64,000 bases of DNA from JBEDUK01 sp963781595 (GCA_963781595.1 CAWAGG010000001.1:186001-250000); one strand, 5' to 3'; positions 33,000 through 42,373 are shown, counted from the stretch's first letter. Program-made: numbers and translations. Notes: generated by a model from the letters alone, not told the origin.

Positions 33000-34173
33000 T
33001 CAACCGACGAGCGTCTGCGGCCCTCGCTTCGCGACCTGGTCGGCGATGATGATCCGCTGGATCTCCGAGGTCCCCTCCCAGATCCGGTCGACCCGCAGCT
33101 CGCGGTAGAAGCGCTCGGCCACGTTCTCGCGCATGAATCCGCGCCCGCCGAAGATCTGCACGGCGCGGTCGGCGACCCGTCCGGCCGCCTCCGACGCGAA
33201 GAGCTTCACCATCGAGCACTGCGCGTGCTGGACCTTCCGGTCGATGCCGGCGTCGATGTTTCGCGCGCACTCGTAGGTCATCAGCCGCGACGCCCACAGG
33301 TCGTTCACGCTAGTCCGCGAGCATCGCCTGGATCATCTGGTACTCGACGATCGGCTTGCCGTACGCGTGTCGCTCCTTCGCGAACGCGGTCGCGTCCTCG
33401 ACCAGGCGCTCCATCGCGCCGCAGCAGCGCGCCGCGATCATCAGGCGCTCGTAGCGGAACCACTCGTGGGCGAACGTCATCCCGTCGCCCTCGTTGCCGA
33501 TCAGGTGCGTCGCCGGTACGCGGACGTCGGAGAACTCCATCTCCCAGTGGTGGTGCGCATACGTGTGCGTGTACGCGGGCACGCGCCGGACGGTGATGCC
33601 CGGGGTGTCGAGGTCCATCACGAACATCGCGTGTTCGCCCGCGTGCTCGCCTTCGGTGAGCTTCGCCTGGAAGAAGACGAACTCCGACAGGTTCGCGGAC
33701 GTGACGTGCCACTTCACACCGTTCAACACGTACGAGTCCCCGTCACGCCGGGCGGTCGCCCGGATCCCGTCGACGTCCGAGCCGCAGGCCTCCTCGGTGA
33801 TCGCGTAGCACTCGCGGACCTCGCACCGGTACGCGGGGTAGCCCCACGTCTCCATCTGGAACGGCGTCGCGACCTCCCAGAACCATCCCAGCGGCGCGTG
33901 GATGATCCACCCGAGCGCGTTCGTCGCCCGCCCCGTCTGCTCCTGGATCAGCACCTGCTGGAGCATCGAGAACCCGTCGCCGCCGAGGTCCTTCGGGATG
34001 TTGATCGCGTTGAACCCCAGCTCGTGCGCCCGGGCCATGTGCTTGTCCATCTGGCCCTCGGGAAGCTCACCGTCGTGCATCTCGGCGTGAACCTCCCACG
34101 GGATGATCTCGTCCATCAGGGTTCGCGCGCGCTGCTGGATGTCGATGTCGTCATCGGACAGGCCGAACGTCAT
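33000..34173 (-). CDS. Acyl-CoA dehydrogenase, interrupted by one frameshift
   Basis: ATG 34173 (GAGGAG upstream) opens MTFGLSDDDIDIQQRAR. The N-terminal and middle domains follow (CYAITEEACGSDVDG, HLIGNEGDGMTFAHEW) and then a stop after IQAMLAD at 33310. The C-terminal helical domain continues in the next frame from SVNDLWASRLMTYE through AVQIFGGRGFMRE and IWEGTSEIQRIIIADQ. Removing one T in GCGGACTAGCG (about 33310-33313) restores a full ~390-residue FAD enzyme. It introduces a 2,3 double bond into an acyl-CoA. It is either a recent mutation or, more likely, a consensus error like those at 37.4 and 38.6-39.0 kb. Confidence 0.85.
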
Positions 34174-34210
34174 CGTGGTCTCCTCGTCTCGAACGGGCCG
34201 ACGCCGGATC

Positions 34211-34226
34211 TTGAACGGCGGTTCAG
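34211..34226. promoter_or_regulatory. Palindromic operator TTGAACGGCGGTTCAG (amine regulon site 3)
   Basis: Inner arms TGAAC/GTTCA around GGCG, 38-53 bp upstream of the acyl-CoA dehydrogenase ATG (34173). Fourteen of the 16 bases are shared with a run in site 2, and the GGCGGTTCAG half is identical. It brings the acyl-CoA dehydrogenase into the same putative regulon. Confidence 0.7.
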
Positions 34227-34274
34227 TGTAGGAGCGCGCGGCGGCCCAGCGCAATCGATCAGCCGACGTACGGC

Positions 34275-34303
34275 TTGACAAGCGCCCGGCGCGCGCGCAT
34301 CCT
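34275..34303 (+). promoter_or_regulatory. Putative promoter of the beta-glucosidase gene
   Basis: A perfect TTGACA at 34275-34280 is followed after 17 bp by CATCCT (34298-34303), a weak -10. The glucosidase operator palindrome starts 6 bp later, where a bound repressor would block initiation. Confidence 0.45.
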
Positions 34304-34309
34304 CCGCGC

Positions 34310-34327
34310 TGTGAGAGCGCTCTCACA
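34310..34327. promoter_or_regulatory. LacI/CelR-type operator TGTGAGAGCGCTCTCACA
   Basis: A perfect 18-bp palindrome 46 bp upstream of the glucosidase ATG. The GAGCGCTC core matches known operators of actinobacterial LacI-family cellobiose regulators (CelR-type). A partial third half-site, TGCTCTCACA, follows at 34331-34340. The lacI gene of this locus is the obvious repressor. Confidence 0.85.
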
Positions 34328-34372
34328 GTCTGCTCTCACACGGAGAGCGCCGATGGACGAGGTGGAGGCGGC

Positions 34373-35812
34373 ATGACCGCACGGGATGGGTTCCCGGACG
34401 GGTTCCTGTGGGGCGCGGCGACCGCCGCCTACCAGGTAGAGGGGGCCACCGCCGAGGATGGTCGCGGTCCCTCGATCTGGGACACGTTCAGCAGGACACC
34501 GGGCGCGATCAGCGGCGGTGAAACGGGGGACGCCGCGGCCGACCACTACCACCGCATGCGCGACGACGTCGCGCTGATGCGCGACGTCGGCCTCACGAGC
34601 TACCGGTTCTCCGTGGCGTGGCCGCGGATCCAGCCAGACGGCACCGGGCCGGTCAACGAACGCGGCCTCGACTTCTACCGACAGCTGGTCGACGCGCTAC
34701 TCGAGGCGGGGATCGTCCCGTTCCTGACCCTCTACCACTGGGACCTCCCGCAGCCGCTCCAGGACGCGGGAGGCTGGCCGAACCGGGACGTCGCGAACCG
34801 CTTCGCCGACTTCGCGGCCACGGTCTTCGGGGCACTCGGCGATCGGGTGATCCACTGGACCACGATCAACGAACCGTGGTGCGCCGCGTTCATCGGCTAC
34901 GGAGAGGGCCGGCACGCTCCCGGACTCCGCGACCCGCAGCTGGCGGTACGAGCCGCGCACCACCTCCTGCTCGGACACGGCCTCGCCGTGCGGTCGATGC
35001 GCGCGCTCGCGTCCCCCGACCGGAGGTTCGGGATCGTCCTGAACCCGGCACCGGTGCATGCGGCATCCGACTCCGACGTCGACCGGGACGCCGCGCGCCG
35101 GATGGACGGCGCGATGAACCGGGCGTTCCTGGATCCGATCTTGCGCGGGAGCTACCCGGAGGATGTGGTGGCCGACTTCGCCGGGACCGTGGACCTCGCC
35201 CACGTCCGCGCCGGGGACGACGCGGTCATCGCGACGCCGATCGACCTGCTGGGGATCAACTACTACCGACCGTACGTCGTCGCGTGGATCGACGACCGCG
35301 TGGCGCCCGACGAGGGTTGGCGGACACGCGGGCGGTACGCGCGGCAGGCCGGCTGGCCCGGCGCAGAACGCGTGGCCGTCATCGGACAGGACCTCCCCAG
35401 GACCGCCATGGGATGGGAGGTCGACGCGGGCGGTCTGACCGAGCTCCTCGTCGGCATCCACCGCTCCTACCCTCCGGTCCCGCTGCTCGTCACCGAGAAC
35501 GGTGCCGCCTACGACGACCGCGAGGAGGCGGACGGGACGGTGCACGATCCGGGCCGGATCGACTACCTCGACCAGCACGTCCGAGCTGTGCACGCGGCGA
35601 TCGAGGCCGGCGCGGACGTGCGCGGGTACTTCGTGTGGTCGCTCCTGGACAACTTCGAATGGGCCGAAGGCTATGCGCGTCGTTTCGGGATCGTGTACGT
35701 CGACTACGCGACGCAGCGCCGTATACCCAAGGACAGCGCCGCCTGGTACGGCGGCGTGATCCGGTCGAACGGGCCCTTAGCGGGGACCGACGGGGGCGAG
35801 GCGGAGGGATGA
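34373..35812 (+). CDS. Family GH1 beta-glucosidase
   Basis: 479 residues with ATG 34373 after a GGAGG site. GH1 motifs in order: FLWGAATAAYQVEGA, FLTLYHWDLPQPLQD, TINEPWC with the acid/base glutamate (about 167), and LLVTENGAAYDD with the nucleophile glutamate (about 376), then SLLDNFEWAEGYARRFGIVYVDY. No signal peptide, so it is intracellular and hydrolyses imported beta-glucosides such as cellobiose. Expression is probably repressed by the downstream LacI protein at the palindrome 34310-34327. A binding-protein-dependent sugar transporter follows lacI, completing an uptake-and-cleavage locus. Confidence 0.93.
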   Translation: MTARDGFPDGFLWGAATAAYQVEGATAEDGRGPSIWDTFSRTPGAISGGETGDAAADHYHRMRDDVALMRDVGLTSYRFSVAWPRIQPDGTGPVNERGLDFYRQLVDALLEAGIVPFLTLYHWDLPQPLQDAGGWPNRDVANRFADFAATVFGALGDRVIHWTTINEPWCAAFIGYGEGRHAPGLRDPQLAVRAAHHLLLGHGLAVRSMRALASPDRRFGIVLNPAPVHAASDSDVDRDAARRMDGAMNRAFLDPILRGSYPEDVVADFAGTVDLAHVRAGDDAVIATPIDLLGINYYRPYVVAWIDDRVAPDEGWRTRGRYARQAGWPGAERVAVIGQDLPRTAMGWEVDAGGLTELLVGIHRSYPPVPLLVTENGAAYDDREEADGTVHDPGRIDYLDQHVRAVHAAIEAGADVRGYFVWSLLDNFEWAEGYARRFGIVYVDYATQRRIPKDSAAWYGGVIRSNGPLAGTDGGEAEG

Positions 35813-36840
35813 GGACGACGCGGGAGCAGCCGCCGCCGCGCCCGACGCTCGAAGAGGTCGGGGCTGCCGCCGGCGTTTCCCGCGCCACCGTCTCACGCGT
35901 GGTGAACGCGTCGCCGAAGGTGAGCCCCCACGTGCGCGAAGCGGTCGAACGCGAGATCGCCCGCCTCGGGTACGTCCCGAACCGCGCGGCGCGCGCGTTG
36001 GTGACTCGCCGTACCGACGCGATCGCCCTGGTCGTCTCGGAGGCGGAGTCCCGGCTGTTCGCCGATCCGTTCTTCGCAGCGATCGTCCGTGGGATCGGCG
36101 CGGCGATGTCGGAGCGAGGCTTCCACATGGTGATCGTGCTGGCGCAGGGCATGGAGGCGCACGACCGCGTCGAGCGCTACCTCATGCAGGGGCACGTGGA
36201 CGGCGCGGTGTTGATGTCACTGCACGGCGGCGATCCGTTGCCCGTCGCGCTCGCACGAGCAGGGCTTCCGGCGGCGGTGATCGGGCGGCCGCCGGTCGGA
36301 TCGTCCCTGCCGTACGTTGACGCCGACAACCGCGGCGGCGCGCGGATGGCGACCGAGCATCTGATCGCGCACGGGCATCGACGCGTGGCCACGATCGCGG
36401 GGCCCTTGGACATGTCGGCCGGGCAGGATCGGCTGGAAGGCTACCGGGACGCGCTCACCTCGGCACGGCTCCGACCGGCGAAGGCACTGATCGGTTCGGG
36501 AGACTTCTCGGAGGACGGCGGGGAGCGAGCGATGGCGAGGCTCGTGGCGCGGGTTCCGGACCTGGACGGCGTGTTCGCAGCCTCTGACCCGATGGCGGCC
36601 GGAGCGTTGCGGGCCCTGCGCCGGGCCGGACGGCACGTGCCCGCGGACGTGGCGGTGGTGGGGTTCGACGACGCACCGCTCGCCCAGCACACCGATCCCC
36701 CGCTGACCACCGTGCGCCAGCCGCTCGACGAGATGGCCGGCGCGGCGGCCGACCTCGTGATCGAGCAGCTCGCAGGCCATGCCGAGCGCAGGGCCGCCGT
36801 CGTCGTTCCAGCGACCCTCGTGATCCGGGGATCGGCGTGA
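35809..36840 (+). CDS. LacI-family transcriptional regulator
   Basis: 343 residues from ATG 35809, overlapping the glucosidase stop by four bases; the longer frame upstream is a shadow. The N-terminal helix-turn-helix and hinge read TLEEVGAAAGVSRATVSRVVNASPKVSPHVREAVE and LGYVPNRAARALVTRRT. The remainder is the periplasmic-binding-like effector domain (GVFAASDPMAAGALRALRRAGRHVPADVAVVGFDDAP). It is expected to repress the glucosidase operon until a beta-glucoside binds. Translational coupling to the gene it regulates suggests autoregulation. Confidence 0.92.
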   Translation: MRTTREQPPPRPTLEEVGAAAGVSRATVSRVVNASPKVSPHVREAVEREIARLGYVPNRAARALVTRRTDAIALVVSEAESRLFADPFFAAIVRGIGAAMSERGFHMVIVLAQGMEAHDRVERYLMQGHVDGAVLMSLHGGDPLPVALARAGLPAAVIGRPPVGSSLPYVDADNRGGARMATEHLIAHGHRRVATIAGPLDMSAGQDRLEGYRDALTSARLRPAKALIGSGDFSEDGGERAMARLVARVPDLDGVFAASDPMAAGALRALRRAGRHVPADVAVVGFDDAPLAQHTDPPLTTVRQPLDEMAGAAADLVIEQLAGHAERRAAVVVPATLVIRGSA

Positions 36841-36866
36841 GATCAGAACGAAAGGAGGAGGTTCCG

Positions 36867-36920
36867 ATGGAACGTCGCGTACACGCATCACGGCCGCGCG
36901 ACGGCCCACGCCAGGGATGA
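36867..36920 (+). CDS. Possible 17-residue leader peptide
   Basis: ATG 36867 opens a 17-codon frame (MERRVHASRPRDGPRQG, stop TGA 36918-36920), preceded by an unusually strong AAAGGAGGAGG ribosome binding site at 36851-36861. It lies 27 bp after lacI and 125 bp before the sugar-binding protein gene. The peptide is very basic (five Arg). Nothing else explains such a strong site in this spacer. It could be a leader ORF or the remnant of a longer gene. Confidence 0.35.
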   Translation: MERRVHASRPRDGPRQG

Positions 36921-37045
36921 AGCCCTCCGGCGTGGGCGACGGGTCGACAGCATTCGCGCCGGATGTCTCACCGGAGGTACAGTTTCGATTCAGTCGGGAA
37001 GCATGGAGCGGGCCGCCGGCTAGGCCCGAGAAGGGGGCGAGACGC

Positions 37046-38372
37046 ATGCGCGTCGCCAAGTGGTTACTGGTACCGGCCGTTCTGGCCCTGCTCGCAACGG
37101 CGTGCCGGAGCGGCACGAGCAACGAGACGAGCACGACCGGAGGATCCGGCGCGAACATCGGCCGGGTGAGCATGTTGAGCGCGATGGAGCCGTCCGAGGC
37201 ACAGGCGCTCCAGACGGTCATCGACACCGACATCAACAAGGACGCGGACTACGTCGCGACCGTCGAGGCGAACGCCGACTTCGAGGAACAGGTCAAGATC
37301 CGGGTCGAGGGCGGGAACCCGCCCGACGTCGCGATGTACCCGCAGCCCGGTTCGGTCATCGAGCAGGCGAAGGCGGGGAAGGCGGTCGCGCTGGAGGATC
37401 TCGGGCCTCGACGTCTCGAAGATGGAGAAGGACTTCGGTCCTTACCTGATGGGGCTCGGCGAGTACAACGGGAAGCACTACGGCATCCCGACGAACGTCA
37501 ACCTGAAGAGCATGATCTGGTACCCGAAGGCGGACTTCGACAAGGCCGGATACCAGATGCCGAAGACCTGGGACGAGCTGCTCGCGCTCTCGGCCCAGAT
37601 CCAGAAGGACGGCGGGACGCCATGGTGCGTCGGCTTCGAGAGCGGCGGCGCCACGGGATGGCCGGCCACCGACTGGATGGAAGACATCATGCTCCGGACC
37701 GCGGGCGTGGACACATACGACAAGTGGGTGAAGCACGAGATCCCGTTCAACGACCCGTGGGTGGTCAAGGCGGGTCAGCTGTTCGGGGACATCATGTTCC
37801 ACGACGGGTGGGTGCTCGGTGGCGCCGCACAGACGCCGTCGATCGCCTTCGGTGACGCTCCCCTGCCGATGTTCAAGAACCCTCCGGGGTGCTGGCTGCA
37901 TCGCCAGGCGAACTTCATCGTGGCGTTCTTCCCGTCGGACGCGGTCGCGGGCCAGGACTACGACTTCTTCCCGTTCCCGACGATCGACGACCCGAGCCAG
38001 TCGGCCGCGTTGATCGGTGGGGAGCTCTCCGTCGTGTTCCGCAACGCGCCCGAGGTGAAGGACTTCGTCCAGAGGTTCGCCGACGCGAAGGTGCAGTGCG
38101 ATCAAGGTGGGAGCACGGCCACGTCGCGGATCTCGCCGAACGTGAACGTGGCGCCGAGCTGCTACGCGAACGATCTCCTCGCCGGGGCGTCGGCGGTCAC
38201 GACCGCCGCGATCCAGACCGGGAACGCCCGGTTCGACGCATCCGACGCGATGCCCTCAGCGGTCGGGTCGGGGAGCTTCTGGACCGGCATGGTGAAATAC
38301 ATGCAGGACGGGCCGGACTCGCTCGAAGGGGTGCTCGACGAGATCGAGAAGAGCTGGCCGACGAGCAGTTAG
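37046..38372 (+). CDS. Sugar ABC transporter substrate-binding lipoprotein, one frameshift
   Basis: ATG 37046 with GGGGGCGAG upstream. The signal peptide MRVAKWLLVPAVLALLATAC ends in a lipobox-like LATAC (Cys20). The first frame reads to VALEDLG at about 37402. The family continues in another frame as LDVSKMEKDFGPYLMGLGEYNG through KSMIWYPKADFDKAGY to the end at 38372. Deleting one base in TCGGGCCTCG (37402-37409) restores ~441 residues, normal for group-1 binding proteins (alpha-glucoside/oligosaccharide type). It delivers sugar to the permeases at 38463-40579. Its position after the glucosidase and lacI suggests beta-glucosides. Confidence 0.85.
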
Positions 38373-38404
38373 GGGGACGGGCTCCCGGTAGGTCGATCAG
38401 ACGG

Positions 38405-38437
38405 GGGGAGCGGCCGGCTCCGACCCGGCCGCTCCCC
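38405..38437 (+). terminator. Stem-loop between sugar-binding protein and permease genes
   Basis: GGGGAGCGGCCGG (38405-38417) pairs perfectly with CCGGCCGCTCCCC (38425-38437), loop CTCCGAC. It sits 32 bases after the stop at 38372 and 26 before the permease start. No T-run follows. Such structures commonly stabilise the binding-protein mRNA and reduce permease expression. Confidence 0.7.
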
Positions 38438-38462
38438 TCGGTCCGGAGGCAGAGGAGGGCGC

Positions 38463-39623
38463 GTGGGCTCACCGGCGGTAGGGGGGTCGCAGGACGTCGG
38501 CGTCATCGATCCCGGCCACGCCCCGGGAAGCAGGACGTCGATCTGGGTGTACCTGCCTCCGGATCGTCGGCGCGATCGGCGATCCCGGTCCTGGCGTTCG
38601 TCCTGCTCTGGGCCACGTTCGACTACCTGCGCAGGACCGACGCCAACCGGGGCCTGATCGTCGTCGTCGCGGTCGTCGTCGGCGTGGGTGGCATCTTCTT
38701 CCTGTACTGGGCGATGATCAAGGTGGTCGGGTTCCTGCCGGCGCGCTACCGGGAAGGCGTGCGACCGTACGTCTTCGTCGGCCCCTGCCTGGTGATCCTC
38801 GGCGTGTTCCTGGTCTATCCGCTGATCTACACGATCGTGCTGAGCTTCAAGGGACCGACCTTCCAGAGCGGCTTCGTCGGCGTGGACAACTACCGGTTCG
38901 TCTTCACCGACCACGGCATGCTGGTCGCGATCCGCAACACGTTCGGGTGGATCATCATCGTGCCGCTGTTCGCGCTGTCCGTCGGGCCTGATCTTCGCGA
39001 CGCTCGCCGACCGGCTGATCCGTGGGGAAGCCGTCGCGAAGTCCATGATCTTCCTCCCGATGGCGATCTCGTTCGCGGGCGCCGCCGTCGTCTGGGACTT
39101 CATCTACAGCTTCCGACCCCAGGGGTTCGGTTCGAACATCGGCCTGCTGAACGGCGTCATGCTCGGTCTCGGCAAGAACCCGGTGCCGTGGCTCGACCAG
39201 AAGCCGTGGAACAACGTGATGTTGATGGTGATCATGGTGTGGATGCAGACCGGGTTCGCCATGGTCGTGCTGTCCGCAGCCATCAAATCGATCCCCGACG
39301 GGATCATCGAGGCCGCCCGTATCGACGGCGCGTCCGAATTCCAGGTGTTCCGCCGGATCATCGTGCCGAGCATCCTCCCGACGATCGTCGTGGTCGCCAC
39401 CTACATGGTCATCAACGCCATGAAGGTGTTCGACATCGTGTTCGTCATGGGGAACCCCGAAGGCAGGGAAACGTCGGTGATCGCGGAGCGGATGATCGCC
39501 TGGTTCTTCATACGCGGACACAACGGCCGGGGAGCCGCGATCGCAGTCGTCTTATTCCTGGCGATCATCCCCGTGATGATCTGGAACATCCGCCAGTTCA
39601 GGGCGCAGGAGGCGATCCGATGA
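38463..39623 (+). CDS. Sugar ABC transporter permease 1, with three frameshifts
   Basis: The likely start is GTG 38463 after GAGGAGG (38452-38458). The protein must be read through three one-base insertions. IWVYL is joined to LRIVGAI by removing a C near 38555. It is joined to AIPVLAFVLLWATFDYLRR by removing a G near 38578. ALSVG is joined to LIFATLADRLIRGEAVAKSMIFLPMAIS by removing a C in TCGGGCCTGA (38983-38990). The repaired ~385-residue protein has N-terminal helices, a MalF-like core (YVFVGPCLVILGVFLVYPLIYTIVLSF) and the EAA loop EAARIDGASEFQVFRRIIVPS. It pairs with permease 2, whose ATG overlaps its stop. Confidence 0.82.
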
Positions 39624-40579
39624 GCGCCGTCGACGCCGCGCAGGGGGTTACGGCCGAAGCCCCGGCGAGGACGCGTGTAACCACACGCCGGCCGCTCGAG
39701 CGACGCAGGGCGAGTTGGTTCGTCCGCATCACGATCGTCGTCGTGGTGCTGCTCTGGATGATCCCGACGATCGGCGTGCTGATCAGCTCGTTCCGCCCAG
39801 CTGACCTGGTCGAGACGACCGGATGGTGGACGGTGTTCGCGCATCCCTTCCGCGCGGCGGCGTGGACCTTCGACAACTACCGCATGGCGCTGTCCACCGG
39901 GGGCTTCGGGAACGCGTTCCTCAACAGCCTCGCCGTGACCATCCCGTCGACGGTGATCCCCATCACGATCGCCGCGTTCGCCGCCTACGCGTTCTCGTGG
40001 ATGCACTTCTGGGGTCGGCACGTCATGTTCGTCCTGGTCGTGGGCTTGCTCGTGGTCCCGCTCCAGATGGCGCTGATCCCGGTCCTCCGCCTGTACACGG
40101 GCGGTGCGGCCGTGGGGAGGCTGGTGCTGTTCCCGGACCTCAACCTCGGAGGAACGTTCCTGGCCGTCTGGCTCGCGCACACCGCGTTCGGCTTGCCGCT
40201 CGCGATCTACCTCTTGCGCAACTACATCGGGTCCCTGCCCTCGTCGGTGGTCGAGTCCGCGAAGATCGACGGCGCCGACGACTTCACGATCTTCTGGCGG
40301 CTGATCGTTCCGCTGTCCGTGCCCGCGATCGCTGCCTTCGCGATCTTCCAGTTCCTCTGGGTGTGGAACGACCTCCTGGTCGCCTACGTGTTCCTGGGTG
40401 GCACGCCGCAGACCCGGGTGCTCACGATCGCGCTCCAGCAGCTGGTGGGCGCTCGGGGCGAGAACTGGGAGGTGCTGACCGCGGCGGCGTTCATCTCCAT
40501 GGCGCTCCCGCTCATCGTGTTCTTCTCGCTGCAGCGGTACTTCGTGCGCGGGCTGACCGCCGGCTCGGTCAAGGGCTGA
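39620..40579 (+). CDS. Sugar ABC transporter permease 2 (MalG-type)
   Basis: 319 residues from ATG 39620, overlapping the previous stop by four bases. A polar Arg-rich N-terminus is followed by six helices (first ITIVVVVLLWMIPTIGVLISSF). The EAA loop reads ESAKIDGADDFTIFWRLIVPLSVPA. It forms the membrane pore with permease 1. The frame is clean, unlike the two genes before it. Confidence 0.92.
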   Translation: MSAVDAAQGVTAEAPARTRVTTRRPLERRRASWFVRITIVVVVLLWMIPTIGVLISSFRPADLVETTGWWTVFAHPFRAAAWTFDNYRMALSTGGFGNAFLNSLAVTIPSTVIPITIAAFAAYAFSWMHFWGRHVMFVLVVGLLVVPLQMALIPVLRLYTGGAAVGRLVLFPDLNLGGTFLAVWLAHTAFGLPLAIYLLRNYIGSLPSSVVESAKIDGADDFTIFWRLIVPLSVPAIAAFAIFQFLWVWNDLLVAYVFLGGTPQTRVLTIALQQLVGARGENWEVLTAAAFISMALPLIVFFSLQRYFVRGLTAGSVKG

Positions 40580-40585
40580 TCGGGC

Positions 40586-41146
40586 ATGGCCAGGTCGCGC
40601 CGGTCCGCCCTGGACGGATTCGCTCCCGTGTCGCCACGCCGCAAATGGCTGGCGATCACCCTGGCGACGGTGGCGTTCCTGCCCGCGTACTGGTTGCTGC
40701 TGACCGGTCTGGTCTCCGGCGCCGGGGGATCCAGAGGTCCGGCACCGGCACCGTCGCTGGCGCTCGGGCTCGCGCTGATCCCGTTCGTCTTCATGATCCT
40801 GGCGTTCGCCTCCGGTAACGCGCGCGCGCCCGGAGCGGTCGTCAAGGCCATGGTGCTCGCGGTCCTCGTCGGGATCCCGGTGTCGGCGCTGGCCGGCGAC
40901 GCGATCACGGGGATCGTCGCGGGCATGACGGCCGGCGGCGCTGCGGCGCTGCGCTTCGAGGGGGACCACGACTGGAAGGCCCGAGCGATCGCCGTCGCGG
41001 TGGCCACCGTCTACACGTACCTGCTGATCCGGGTCGCCGGCGACACGATCGTCCTGGCGGCGCCCGTGCTCCCGTTCACGTGCATCGGCGTCGCCGACCA
41101 CATCGCCGAGCTGCGAACCGATCGGCGTCGATCACGAGGGAGGTAG
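40586..41146 (+). CDS. Small integral membrane protein in the sugar ABC operon
   Basis: 186 residues from ATG 40586, six bases after permease 2 and nine before the ATPase gene. About four or five hydrophobic helices are visible (WLAITLATVAFLPAYWLLLTG, LALGLALIPFVFMILAF, VVKAMVLAVLVGIPVSALAG, AIAVAVATVYTYLLIRVAG). Both ends are basic. I recognise no family. A membrane protein inserted between permease and ATPase genes occurs in some actinobacterial sugar operons. Its role is unknown. Confidence 0.7.
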   Translation: MARSRRSALDGFAPVSPRRKWLAITLATVAFLPAYWLLLTGLVSGAGGSRGPAPAPSLALGLALIPFVFMILAFASGNARAPGAVVKAMVLAVLVGIPVSALAGDAITGIVAGMTAGGAAALRFEGDHDWKARAIAVAVATVYTYLLIRVAGDTIVLAAPVLPFTCIGVADHIAELRTDRRRSRGR

Positions 41147-41155
41147 AGGAGCCGA

Positions 41156-42373
41156 ATGGCCCAGATCGTTCTTGACCACGTGACGAAGACGTTCGCCGAC
41201 GAGACGACCGCGGTCTCCGACCTGAACCTTCAGATCGAGGACGGCGAGTTCATCGTGCTCGTCGGACCGTCGGGATGCGGGAAGACGACCGCGCTGCGGA
41301 TGGTCGCCGGCCTCGAGTCGCTGAGCGACGGGTCGATCCGGATCGGCGAGCGGGTCGTCGATCAGCTCCAGCCCAAGGAACGGGACATCGCGATGGTCTT
41401 CCAGGACTACGCGCTGTATCCGCACATGACCGTGTACGACAACCTGGCCTTCGGGCTGAAGCTCCGGAAGGTCCCGAAGGAGGAGATCGACGAACGGGTG
41501 CGGCACGCCGCCGGGATCCTCGGGCTGGACGACCTCCTCCGACGCAAGCCGAAGGCCCTCTCCGGTGGGCAACGTCAGCGCGTCGCGATGGGCCGGGCGA
41601 TCGTTCGCCACCCGCAGGCGTTCCTCATGGATGAGCCGCTGTCGAACCTCGATGCGAAGCTCCGCGTCCAGATGCGTTCGGAGATCTCACGGATCCAGCG
41701 CGAATTGGGGGTCACGACCCTGTACGTCACGCACGACCAGACCGAGGCCATGACGATGGGCGACCGCGTCGCGGTGATCCGGAAGGGCGTCCTGCAGCAG
41801 GTCGACGCGCCCCAGTTCCTCTACGACCATCCGGTCAACCTGTTCGTGGCCGGCTTCATCGGATCGCCCGCGATGAACCTGACCGAGGCGACCCTCGTGA
41901 GGTCGAACGGCTCTCTGGCCGTGGAGTTCGGTGGCTTCCATCTCGGGCTCGCCGACGACGCCATCCAGCGGCGACCGGCCCTGCGCGGCTACGAAGGGAA
42001 GTCGCTGATCGTCGGGCTGCGCCCGGAGGATATGGAAGACGCGAGCGTCACCTCGGGCGAGATGGAGAACCGTCGCATCCGTGCCGTCATCGAGCTCCGG
42101 GAGGCCCTCGGTTCCGATGTGGTGGTGCACTTCTCCGTCGCCGCGCCCGTCGTGGTGACGGAGGACGTCAAGGAGCTGGCCGCGGACGTCGGACAGGAGG
42201 TCGTCAAGAGCCTCGAGGATGTCTCCGCCAAGGGGAGATCGCTCTTCCTCGCACGCCTGAACCCACGGACGAGCGCCCGGGTCGGCGAGCCCCTGGACCT
42301 CTACGTCGACACGGGGCACCTCCACTTCTTCGACCCGGAGACGGGCCAGGGGATCTACGGCGTACCGGCGTAG
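41156..42373 (+). CDS. Sugar ABC transporter ATP-binding protein (MalK/UgpC type)
   Basis: 405 residues. Walker A VGPSGCGKTTALRMVAGLE, Q-loop FQDYALYPHMTVYDNLAFG, signature LSGGQRQRVAMGRAI, Walker B FLMDEPLSNLDAKLR and H-loop YVTHDQTEAMTMGDR are all present. The C-terminal ~160 residues are the TOBE/regulatory domain (LIVGLRPEDMEDASV, HFFDPETGQGIYG), the type able to serve several sugar importers. It ends the operon that begins at the binding protein; the next genes are on the minus strand. Confidence 0.93.
   Translation: MAQIVLDHVTKTFADETTAVSDLNLQIEDGEFIVLVGPSGCGKTTALRMVAGLESLSDGSIRIGERVVDQLQPKERDIAMVFQDYALYPHMTVYDNLAFGLKLRKVPKEEIDERVRHAAGILGLDDLLRRKPKALSGGQRQRVAMGRAIVRHPQAFLMDEPLSNLDAKLRVQMRSEISRIQRELGVTTLYVTHDQTEAMTMGDRVAVIRKGVLQQVDAPQFLYDHPVNLFVAGFIGSPAMNLTEATLVRSNGSLAVEFGGFHLGLADDAIQRRPALRGYEGKSLIVGLRPEDMEDASVTSGEMENRRIRAVIELREALGSDVVVHFSVAAPVVVTEDVKELAADVGQEVVKSLEDVSAKGRSLFLARLNPRTSARVGEPLDLYVDTGHLHFFDPETGQGIYGVPA

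Noticed and set aside
33000..34173. Treating the acyl-CoA dehydrogenase as two separate small genes
   Set aside because: The two frames join within one base and together give a complete, co-linear dehydrogenase; no second start or ribosome binding site is convincing.
37402..38990. Programmed ribosomal frameshifting in the sugar ABC genes
   Set aside because: The TCGGGCCT sites are not classic slippery heptamers, no downstream pseudoknot is evident, and the same gene needs two more corrections elsewhere; sequencing error explains all of them.
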